A stretch of DNA of 64,000 bases from an uncultured Clostridia bacterium. GTDB taxonomy: Bacteria > Bacillota > Clostridia > Oscillospirales > Acutalibacteraceae. The notes beneath the pieces were generated by a model, which was not told the origin of the DNA, did not search any database, and worked only from the letters and a program-made list of their open reading frames with translations. The stretch spans positions 1-64,000 of the forward strand of contig CANQZA010000002.1 in the NCBI GenBank assembly GCA_947628175.1, given 5' to 3'. The position numbers and the translations under genes were made by a program. Positions 18,479-24,835 of the stretch are shown here, piece after piece. The first letter of the stretch is position 1, and each line of letters begins with the position of its first letter.

Positions 18479-19240
18479 ATGAAATTATCAACAATACTGA
18501 AAAAGGGAAAAAACAAAATAAAAAGAATTTGTGAGAAAAAATACATAAATTTAAAATACGGAAGCGAAATAAAGAATTATAAAGATAAATTTAAAGGTAA
18601 GCGCTGCTTTATCATAGGAAACGGTCCGAGTCTTACTACTGATGATCTTGAAAAAATAAAGGATGAGTACACCTTTGCCTCTCATTTTATTTATAAAATT
18701 TTTGACAAAACCTCATGGCGCCCCACTTTTTATTGTGTTGAAGATTATAATTTTTTAATACAGAATATTGATAAAGTTAAAACCCTCTCTCCGGAATATG
18801 AACACGGCTTCTTTTCAGGGAATATTTATAAATCTCTCCCCGCTGATTTTCTTAAAAATAAAAAAAACAGCTTCTGGTATGTTGCCATGTTCAACTGGGA
18901 AAGCAATCCGTCTTTTTCATTTGATATAAGCGATTATATTGCAGAAGGCATGACTGTTACATATTGCAATATACAGCTTGCCGTCTATATGGGTTTCAGC
19001 GAAATTTATCTTTTAGGAATAGACCATTTTTATGAACCGCATAACAGCTACAGTGAATTTATAGGAAAAGACAGCACGGTATACAATGCGCCAAGGCTTG
19101 ACAAATCCACTCTTGCTTACCGTAAGGCCGCAAAGGTTTGCAAAGAAAAGGGTATAAAAATTTATAACGCGACCAGAGGCGGCCACCTTGAAGAATTTGA
19201 AAGAATTGATTTTGACAGCATTGCGCAGAAAGGTGAATGA
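18479..19240 (+). CDS. DUF115 / Maf-like protein, possible CMP-sugar-dependent glycosyltransferase (copy A)
   Basis: A 253-residue protein with the IGNGPSL loop at 46-52 and a conserved YLLGIDHFYE near 180. These features link it to the DUF115 family, which includes the MptE pterin kinase type and the Maf flagellin glycosyltransferases, and resemble the GT42 sialyltransferase fold. Maf proteins use CMP-activated nonulosonic acids. With two KdsB-like CMP-sugar synthetases downstream, a glycosyltransferase role fits better than pterin metabolism, but this is inference. The next gene is a near-identical tandem copy. It ends normally at EEFERIDFDSIAQKGE, without the poly-C tail of copy B. Confidence 0.72.
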   Translation: MKLSTILKKGKNKIKRICEKKYINLKYGSEIKNYKDKFKGKRCFIIGNGPSLTTDDLEKIKDEYTFASHFIYKIFDKTSWRPTFYCVEDYNFLIQNIDKVKTLSPEYEHGFFSGNIYKSLPADFLKNKKNSFWYVAMFNWESNPSFSFDISDYIAEGMTVTYCNIQLAVYMGFSEIYLLGIDHFYEPHNSYSEFIGKDSTVYNAPRLDKSTLAYRKAAKVCKEKGIKIYNATRGGHLEEFERIDFDSIAQKGE

Positions 19241-19241
19241 A

Positions 19242-20150
19242 GTGGAATTATCAACAATACTGAAAAAGGGAAAAAACAAAATAAAAAGAATTTGTGAGAA
19301 AAAATACATAAATTTAAAATACGGAAGCGAAATAAAGAATTATAAAGATAAATTTAAAGGTAAGCGCTGCTTTATCATAGGAAACGGTCCGAGTCTTACT
19401 ACTGATGACCTTGAAAAAATAAAGGATGAATCCTCTTTTGCGGCAAATTTAATTTATAAAAGTTTTGATAAAACCTCATGGCGTCCCACTTTTTATTGCG
19501 TTGAAGATTATAATGTATTGGAAAAAAACATTGACGAAATAAAAAAACTCTCGCCGGAATATGAACACGGCTTCTTTTCAGGGAATATTTATAAATCTCT
19601 CCCGTCCGATTTTCTTAAAAATAAAAAAAACAGCTTCTGGTATGTCGCCATGTTCAACTGGGAAAGCAATCCGTCTTTTTCATTTGATATAAGCGATTAT
19701 ATTGCGGAAGGCATGACTGTTACATATTGCAATATACAGCTTGCCGTCTATATGGGTTTCAGCGAAATTTATCTTTTGGGAATAGACCATTTTTATGAAC
19801 CGCTCAACAGCTACAGTGAAATAATCGGAGCTGCCAATGAAGTTTACAATGTTCCGCGGCTTGACAAATCCACTCTTGCTTACCGTAAGGCCGCAAAGGT
19901 TTGCAAAGAAAAGGGTATAAAAATTTATAACGCGACCAGAGGCGGCCACCTTGAAGAATTCGAGAGAGTTGATTTTGACTCCTTATTCGCTGATAATAGT
20001 ACACCCCCCCCCCGCAGAAATAATTTAATTGCGGCATATTGCATACATGCCTGTTTTTACAAAAACCGCAGCACAAAAATGATGGCTCTGTCTGCGGCGG
20101 TAAACTTCAAAAATTTAATGATGCTGATTTCCGTTCATTGTTTGATTTGA
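19242..20150 (+). CDS. DUF115 / Maf-like protein with a poly-C-linked C-terminal tail (copy B)
   Basis: A tandem duplicate of the preceding gene, nearly identical at 1-60, in the middle and at about 195-250, with divergent patches between. The GTG at 19242 aligns with the copy A start and follows AAAGGTGA. The family core is complete by about residue 253. It then runs through ten C (20004-20013) into a 46-residue tail unlike anything in copy A, ending at 20150. In either other phase, translation stops within about 6 codons of the tract, giving a protein of copy-A length. The tract could therefore toggle between a normal and an extended C-terminus. The tail is low in recognisable features and may have no function. 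Confidence 0.7.
   Translation: MELSTILKKGKNKIKRICEKKYINLKYGSEIKNYKDKFKGKRCFIIGNGPSLTTDDLEKIKDESSFAANLIYKSFDKTSWRPTFYCVEDYNVLEKNIDEIKKLSPEYEHGFFSGNIYKSLPSDFLKNKKNSFWYVAMFNWESNPSFSFDISDYIAEGMTVTYCNIQLAVYMGFSEIYLLGIDHFYEPLNSYSEIIGAANEVYNVPRLDKSTLAYRKAAKVCKEKGIKIYNATRGGHLEEFERVDFDSLFADNSTPPPRRNNLIAAYCIHACFYKNRSTKMMALSAAVNFKNLMMLISVHCLI
20004..20013 (+). repeat. Homopolymeric C10 tract at the end of the DUF115 copy B core
   Basis: Ten consecutive C that begin the repeated block at 20004-20232. The current phase keeps the frame open for 46 codons; both other phases stop almost at once (at 20021-20023, or a few codons later). Confidence 0.9.
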
Positions 20151-20232
20151 ATAGACATTCAGATGACAAACACGAAACAAAAGCACCTAACAATGAAAGG
20201 AAATTCATGATGAAAATTATTGGAGTAATTCC
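20004..20232 (+). repeat. Poly-C-headed direct repeat, copy 1
   Basis: The tract plus 219 bases (20014-20232) recurs almost exactly at 20988-21215. The block contains a degraded DUF115 gene end in another frame (GGKLQKFNDADFRSLFD, compare GGHLEEFERVDFDSLFA in the intact gene), a ribosome-binding site and the first codons of a kdsB-like gene. The two kdsB-like genes diverge right after the block. Confidence 0.85.
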
Positions 20233-21133
20233 GGCACGACAGGAATCATCCCGATTCCCGGGAAAACCGCTTGCCGATATATGCGGAAAGCCAATGGTAT
20301 GGTGGGTATATATGCAGGCAGCTCAAGTTGAAGAATTTGATGAGGTAATTGTCGCCACTGATGATGAAAATATTTTTAATGTATGTAAATCTTTAGGCAT
20401 AAATGTTTTGATGACATCAAAACATCATCCCACAGGTACTGACAGAACTGTCGAGGTTTCTGAAAAAATCAAGGGCGATTTATATATTGTTGTTATGGGT
20501 GATGAGCCTTTGATTTCACCTGACAACATTCGGGCTATGCTATATGCAATGCTTTCTGATAAAAAGTATGATGCGGGTATGCTTTGCACAAAATTTAAAA
20601 ACGGTGTTGATGTAATTAACACATCCACAATAAAGTTAGCCGTAAACAATCAGTCCGAGCTGATTTATATGTCACGGCTTCCCATTCCGTTTCCTAAATC
20701 CTCATTAAACTACAATCATTATAAAAATGTAGGCGTTTATGCGTATACAAAAAATACACTTAATTTTTTCAGGAATACTGCACGCGGTAAGCTTGAAGAA
20801 ATAGAGGATATGGAAATGCTCCGTATGCTTGAACACCATAAATTGGTTAAAGTGGTCGAAGTAACTACGGAATCCATGTCTATTGACACACCAAAAGACC
20901 TTGCGCGTATACGCGTAATTGCCGCTGATAAAATAAAAAGGCGCGAACTTCCGCCTGCATTCATTTCAAAAATAAGTGCAGTTACAACCCCCCCCCGCAG
21001 AAATAATTTAATTGCGGCATATTGCATACACCCCTGTTTTTACAAAAACCGCAGCACAAAAATGATGGCCTTGTCTGCGGCAGTATACTTTAAAAATTTA
21101 ATGATGCTGATTTCCGTTCATTGTTTGATTTGA
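20210..21133 (+). CDS. KdsB-like CMP-ulosonic-acid cytidylyltransferase with a poly-C-linked tail (copy A)
   Basis: KdsB-type enzymes activate 3-deoxy-ulosonic acids such as Kdo with CTP. This copy has the PARQESSRFPGKPL motif (8-21), HPTGTDR (73-79) and MGDEPLI (96-102, where KdsB normally has QGDEP). Two ATGs (20207, 20210) follow GAAAGG; the second matches the family start. The ordinary family length of about 245 residues is exceeded: at about residue 260 the frame passes through nine C (20988-20996) into a tail like that of the DUF115 copy B, for 307 residues in all. In the other phases it would end soon after the tract. Kdo itself is typical of Gram-negatives, so the substrate is likely another 2-keto-3-deoxy sugar. 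Confidence 0.76.
   Translation: MKIIGVIPARQESSRFPGKPLADICGKPMVWWVYMQAAQVEEFDEVIVATDDENIFNVCKSLGINVLMTSKHHPTGTDRTVEVSEKIKGDLYIVVMGDEPLISPDNIRAMLYAMLSDKKYDAGMLCTKFKNGVDVINTSTIKLAVNNQSELIYMSRLPIPFPKSSLNYNHYKNVGVYAYTKNTLNFFRNTARGKLEEIEDMEMLRMLEHHKLVKVVEVTTESMSIDTPKDLARIRVIAADKIKRRELPPAFISKISAVTTPPRRNNLIAAYCIHPCFYKNRSTKMMALSAAVYFKNLMMLISVHCLI
20988..20996 (+). repeat. Homopolymeric C9 tract at the end of kdsB-like copy A
   Basis: Nine consecutive C heading the second copy of the 219-base block. It is preceded by TTACAA, the same six bases that precede the C9 tract in the acyltransferase gene at 22855. Confidence 0.9.
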
Positions 21134-21215
21134 ATAGACATCCAGATGACAAACACGAAACAAAAATACTTAACAATGAAAGGAAATTCATGATGAAAAT
21201 TATTGGAGTAATTCC
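20988..21215 (+). repeat. Poly-C-headed direct repeat, copy 2
   Basis: Second copy of the block at 20004-20232. Apart from one C fewer in the tract and a small number of substitutions it has the same length (219 bases after the tract) and leads into the second kdsB-like gene. Recombination between copies would remove or duplicate one kdsB-like gene. Confidence 0.85.
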
Positions 21216-21942
21216 TGCTCGATATAAGTCAAGCAGATTTGAAGGAAAGCCGCTGGCCGACATAAACGGAAAACCCATGATTTATTGGGTATACAGTCAA
21301 TGCAAAAAAGTCGAAGATTTTGATGCGGTATATGTCGCCACCGATGATCATAAAATATTTGATACTTGCAAAGCTCTGAATATGGATGTCATAATGACAT
21401 CCCCGACGCACCCTACCGGAACGGACAGAATTGGCGAGGTTGCAAAAAAAATTCCTGCAGATTTATATGTTAATATTCAGGGTGACGAACCGCTGATAGA
21501 ACCTGAAACCATCCGGCAGGCAATCCTGCCTTTTTATGAAAATCCTGATTTGAAGGTCTCAAATCTTATGACAAGGATTGAAAATCCTGTCGATGTTGTT
21601 AATTTTACCGTTCCGAAGGTTATTGTAAATAAAAATAACACAGGCATTTATCTTACAAGGTCAACAGCACCGTATCCAAAGGGAAAAATTGAGTATAATT
21701 ATTACAAACAGGTCTGTGTTTACGGAATGAAACCCGACGCTCTTGAATTTTTCTGTGATTACGGAAAGAAATACGGAAAAGCACGCATTGAAGCCATAGA
21801 GGATATTGAAATTCTGCGTTTCATAGAAAACGGTTATAAGGTTCAATATGTGGAGGTAAACAGTGAAACAATAGCTGTCGATACCAAAAATGATTTAAAG
21901 CGTGTTAATGAATATGTTATTAAAAATAATATCCAGATTTAA
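21193..21942 (+). CDS. KdsB-like CMP-ulosonic-acid cytidylyltransferase (copy B)
   Basis: A 249-residue protein, normal length for 3-deoxy-manno-octulosonate cytidylyltransferase. It has PARYKSSRFEGKPL (8-21), HPTGTDR (73-79), the intact QGDEPLI (96-102) and the C-terminal EDIEILRFIENG and VDTKNDL segments. Two ATGs (21190, 21193) follow AAAGGA. Apart from the shared 5' end it differs clearly from copy A, so the two are old paralogues brought under similar leaders, not a fresh duplication. The HpcH/HpaI aldolase gene starts 12 bases after the stop. Predicted to make a CMP-activated keto-deoxy sugar for the DUF115-type transferases. Confidence 0.82.
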   Translation: MKIIGVIPARYKSSRFEGKPLADINGKPMIYWVYSQCKKVEDFDAVYVATDDHKIFDTCKALNMDVIMTSPTHPTGTDRIGEVAKKIPADLYVNIQGDEPLIEPETIRQAILPFYENPDLKVSNLMTRIENPVDVVNFTVPKVIVNKNNTGIYLTRSTAPYPKGKIEYNYYKQVCVYGMKPDALEFFCDYGKKYGKARIEAIEDIEILRFIENGYKVQYVEVNSETIAVDTKNDLKRVNEYVIKNNIQI

Positions 21943-21954
21943 ACGGAGCTTGCT

Positions 21955-22725
21955 ATGAATAATTCTTTAAAAAAAATCCGTGATGCATTGGATGCAGGCA
22001 AATGTATTTACGGTCCTTTTATGAAAACAAATGATCCGATGTTTGTTGAGGCAGCAGGACTGGCAGGGTTTGACTTTGTAATACTTGATACAGAGCACGG
22101 TCCTGTTTCATTTGAAAGTCAGCAAAATAACATTCGTGCTGCCGAAGCAAGACAAACTGTACCTATTATTCGCCTGAAAGATCATAATGAAAACACAATC
22201 GGACAGGCTCTTGATATTGGCGCATACGGTATTCAGGTTCCGCAGATTACAACTGCACAGGAAGCAAAAGATGTAGTTAAATTTGCAAAATTTTATCCTT
22301 ACGGAAGCAGAGGAGTCTGCCGTTTTGTACGGGCCGCCGATTATTCCGCCATGGACAGATATAAATATTTTGAGAGTTCAAAGGATATTCTGATTATCCT
22401 TCAATTGGAAGGCGTTGACGCTTTAAAAAATCTGAATGAAATTATTGAAGTTGACGGTGTGGATATTCTCTTTATCGGGCCTTATGACCTTTCCCAGTCT
22501 CTTGGAATTCCCGGTCAGATAAACAACCCCGTTGTCGTTGAGTCAATGTGTAAAATTGTATCCAAAGCAAAGGCTAAAAATAAGGTTATAGGCGTATTTG
22601 TTGATACGCTTGAGGATTTAAGTATGTGGCGGGATATGGGTATTCAGTATTTAAGCTATTCCGTTGATATCGGCATTTTTATGGACGCCTGCAAAAATCT
22701 TATTGATACATTTAAAGCGGAGTGA
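21955..22725 (+). CDS. HpcH/HpaI-family aldolase (2-keto-3-deoxy acid aldolase)
   Basis: A 256-residue class II pyruvate aldolase. Members reversibly join pyruvate to an aldehyde to give a 4-hydroxy-2-keto acid. The catalytic set seen in E. coli HpaI (His45, Arg70, Glu149, Asp175) appears here as H48, R73, E152 and D178, within DTEHGP, IIRLKD, QLEGVD and IGPYDL. The ATG follows GGAG 12 bases after the kdsB-like gene. In catabolism these enzymes cleave sugar acids such as keto-deoxy-rhamnonate or glucarate products; next to CMP-sugar synthetases and inside a glycan locus, a biosynthetic direction is plausible but inferred. Confidence 0.85.
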   Translation: MNNSLKKIRDALDAGKCIYGPFMKTNDPMFVEAAGLAGFDFVILDTEHGPVSFESQQNNIRAAEARQTVPIIRLKDHNENTIGQALDIGAYGIQVPQITTAQEAKDVVKFAKFYPYGSRGVCRFVRAADYSAMDRYKYFESSKDILIILQLEGVDALKNLNEIIEVDGVDILFIGPYDLSQSLGIPGQINNPVVVESMCKIVSKAKAKNKVIGVFVDTLEDLSMWRDMGIQYLSYSVDIGIFMDACKNLIDTFKAE

Positions 22726-22754
22726 CAGTTGCATAATCGGAGGAATCTTATAAT

Positions 22755-23834
22755 ATGGTTATTACATTTTTTATTCTCTTTCTGCTATGTTTGTATAACA
22801 TTAAGTTTTCATTAGCAGACAACATCAGATTAACAGATAACAATATAGTTACAACCCCCCCCCGCACGAATTATCTATCAATTGACAGGACGAATTCCAT
22901 TAAAGGTATTTTTATTTTATTAATCTTTATAAGCCATGCCCAAAAATATATAGAGCTTAATGATTCAATTATGAACACACTTTATTACAAATTAAACGGA
23001 TTTGTGATAGGTCAGTCTGTAGTGGCTATGTTTTTATTCTACTCCGGATACGGTGTGATGTTTTCCATTTGCAAAAAGGGTGACGCTTATATAAAATCAA
23101 TTCCGTCCAAAAGAGTGCTTAAAGTCCTTTTACATTTTGACATCGCAATACTTTTGTACTTGATATTGCAGTTGGTTTTGGGAAAGCATTTTTCAATATC
23201 AAAAATTTTACTTTCCTTTACTGCATGGGAAACGATAGGCAACAGCAACTGGTATATTTTTTCAATCCTGATTCTTTATTTAATTACATATTTTTCTTTC
23301 ATGCTTTTCAAAAACAACAAAACCATCGCTTTATCCATGACTTTTGTTCTGACCGTTGTGATGATACTGGTTTTGCGTCAATTCAAGGAAATATGGTGGT
23401 ACGATACGGTCATCATTTATCCTATCGGAATGACATATTATTTTGTTCGTGATAAGCTCGAACGGCTGTTTGACAAAAAACCGTGGGTTTATTGGCTGAG
23501 TCTGTTTGCCTTGTGCGTTTTATTTATTTTATCTCTGCTGAAAAAAAGCAATTTTTTTGTTCTTGAGCTTAATCATATTCTTTTTACCTTTATTGTTCTT
23601 TTTGTAACGATGAAAGTTCAGATTCACAACAAAATTCTTTGCTTTTTCGGCAAAAATCTTTTTTCCGTATATATACTTCAACAACTTCCCATGATTGCTT
23701 TTTCTTACCTGGGCGTTAATAATTATCCGGCGCTGTTTCTCCTTCTCTGCCTCGCGACTACTGTGCTGATAAGTTTTCCTTTTAATTTTATTTTATCAAG
23801 GCTTGACAAGGCAGTTTTTTATAATAAAAAATGA
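22755..23834 (+). CDS. Acyltransferase 3 family protein with an N-terminal poly-C tract
   Basis: A 359-residue polytopic membrane protein of the acyltransferase-3 type, which O-acetylates or otherwise acylates surface glycans. The conserved core begins at RTNSIKGIFILLIFISHA with the catalytic-type His in SHA, followed by about nine membrane segments. It starts with ATG at 22755 after GGAGG (spacing about 11). Before the core lie one extra hydrophobic stretch (1-22) and a hydrophilic link containing Thr-Thr-Pro-Pro, encoded by nine C at 22855-22863. Because the tract precedes the whole core, any slip would abolish the enzyme: a clean on/off switch. In this assembly the frame is open (ON). Confidence 0.83.
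   Translation: MVITFFILFLLCLYNIKFSLADNIRLTDNNIVTTPPRTNYLSIDRTNSIKGIFILLIFISHAQKYIELNDSIMNTLYYKLNGFVIGQSVVAMFLFYSGYGVMFSICKKGDAYIKSIPSKRVLKVLLHFDIAILLYLILQLVLGKHFSISKILLSFTAWETIGNSNWYIFSILILYLITYFSFMLFKNNKTIALSMTFVLTVVMILVLRQFKEIWWYDTVIIYPIGMTYYFVRDKLERLFDKKPWVYWLSLFALCVLFILSLLKKSNFFVLELNHILFTFIVLFVTMKVQIHNKILCFFGKNLFSVYILQQLPMIAFSYLGVNNYPALFLLLCLATTVLISFPFNFILSRLDKAVFYNKK
22855..22863 (+). repeat. Homopolymeric C9 tract in the 5' part of the acyltransferase gene
   Basis: Nine consecutive C, about 35 codons after the start and upstream of all conserved residues. The flanks TTACAA and GCA are the same as those of the tract in kdsB-like copy A. Confidence 0.9.
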
Positions 23835-23881
23835 TCTTAATCCTTTAAAAACACAAGTATTGTTTGGAGAAAGGAAACCAT

Positions 23882-24742
23882 ATGCATGCTTATTTGATTT
23901 TGGCTCATAACGAGTTTGAATTGCTGACAAATTTAATCAAAGCACTTGATGACGAGCGCAATGACCTTTTTATACATATTGATAAAAAGGTTAAAAATTT
24001 TGATTTTGCGCTTTTCAAATCCATTGCAAAAAAAAGCAAACTTCACTTTTCATCACGCACCGATGTCAAGTGGGGCGATATGAGCATGGTCAATGCTGAA
24101 TACTGCCTGCTGCACGCGGCGCTTGACAGCGGCAAAAAGTATGATTTTGTTCATCTCGTTTCCGGCGTTGACATTCCTCTGCTCAATCAAAACGATATGC
24201 ATAAATTCTTTGATTCAAATGCGGGAAAAGAATTTATACACTTTGGTCATAAAGAGCTTTTGCCCGCTGAATTTCAGCGCGTTGCGTACTATCACTTTGC
24301 AACGGGCAGGCGCAACTACTTTAACCGCCTGATAACAAAAACAGAATCTGTTTTAGGCAGGCTTCTGGGAATTAACCGTGTTAAAAACCTAACCGTTCAG
24401 CGCGGCTCTCAGTGGTTCAGCATTACAGGCGATTTTGCAAATTATCTTCTCTCAAAAGAAGAATTTGTTAAAAGGCAGTTTAAACATACCTTTATTCCTG
24501 ATGAATTTTTTGTTCAGACCGTTTTTATAAATTCCCCGTTTAAGGACAATCTGTTTCACAGGGAGTTTGACAATTCTCATCTCGGCTGCCTCAGATATAC
24601 CGACTGGCAGCGCGGATATCCGTACACCTTCAGAAACGAGGATTATGATGAAATTGTCAACTGCTCCTGCCTGTTCGCGAGAAAATTCTCAAACGCTGTT
24701 GACAGTGAAATAACAAAGAGACTGTATGAACGCATATTGTAA
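23882..24742 (+). CDS. Core-2/I-branching-type N-acetylglucosaminyltransferase (GT14)
   Basis: A 286-residue protein of the GT14 branching type. The N-terminal MHAYLILAHNEFE and the following FIHIDKK are characteristic, as are LVSGVDIPL near residue 95 and the downstream RGSQWFSIT and PDEFFVQT segments. An in-frame TTG at 23864 exists, but the ATG at 23882 is six bases after AAGGA. It is the last gene of the plus-strand glycan locus, closed by a bidirectional terminator. It probably adds a branch sugar; donor and linkage are not readable. Confidence 0.86.
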   Translation: MHAYLILAHNEFELLTNLIKALDDERNDLFIHIDKKVKNFDFALFKSIAKKSKLHFSSRTDVKWGDMSMVNAEYCLLHAALDSGKKYDFVHLVSGVDIPLLNQNDMHKFFDSNAGKEFIHFGHKELLPAEFQRVAYYHFATGRRNYFNRLITKTESVLGRLLGINRVKNLTVQRGSQWFSITGDFANYLLSKEEFVKRQFKHTFIPDEFFVQTVFINSPFKDNLFHREFDNSHLGCLRYTDWQRGYPYTFRNEDYDEIVNCSCLFARKFSNAVDSEITKRLYERIL

Positions 24743-24790
24743 AACGAACAAGACGCCGATTAAAGCGTTTTATTTCAAAAGGATTTAATT

Positions 24791-24830
24791 AAAAGACCGA
24801 AAGCTTTTTGCTTTCGGTCTTTTGGTGTTA
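24791..24830. terminator. Bidirectional terminator closing the glycan locus
   Basis: A perfect 14-bp stem (24791-24804 with 24810-24823, T5 loop) flanked by A- and T-rich sequence on both sides. It ends the plus-strand glycan operon and the converging minus-strand CDP-glycerol-type transferase gene. Confidence 0.9.
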
Positions 24831-24835
24831 TTTGG

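Noticed and set aside
20039..20209. N-terminal extension of kdsB-like copy A
   Set aside because: It translates the DUF115 relic in the repeat block; the family start at 20210 has its own ribosome-binding site.
18479..22725. Kdo for lipopolysaccharide
   Set aside because: KdsB-like genes alone might suggest this, but no lipid A genes are seen and the rest of the window is plainly Firmicute; another keto-deoxy sugar is more likely.
10197..22863. Poly-C tracts as sequencing errors
   Set aside because: Single-base miscounts cannot be excluded, but all five affected frames are open in the given sequence and the tracts are confined to one functional locus.
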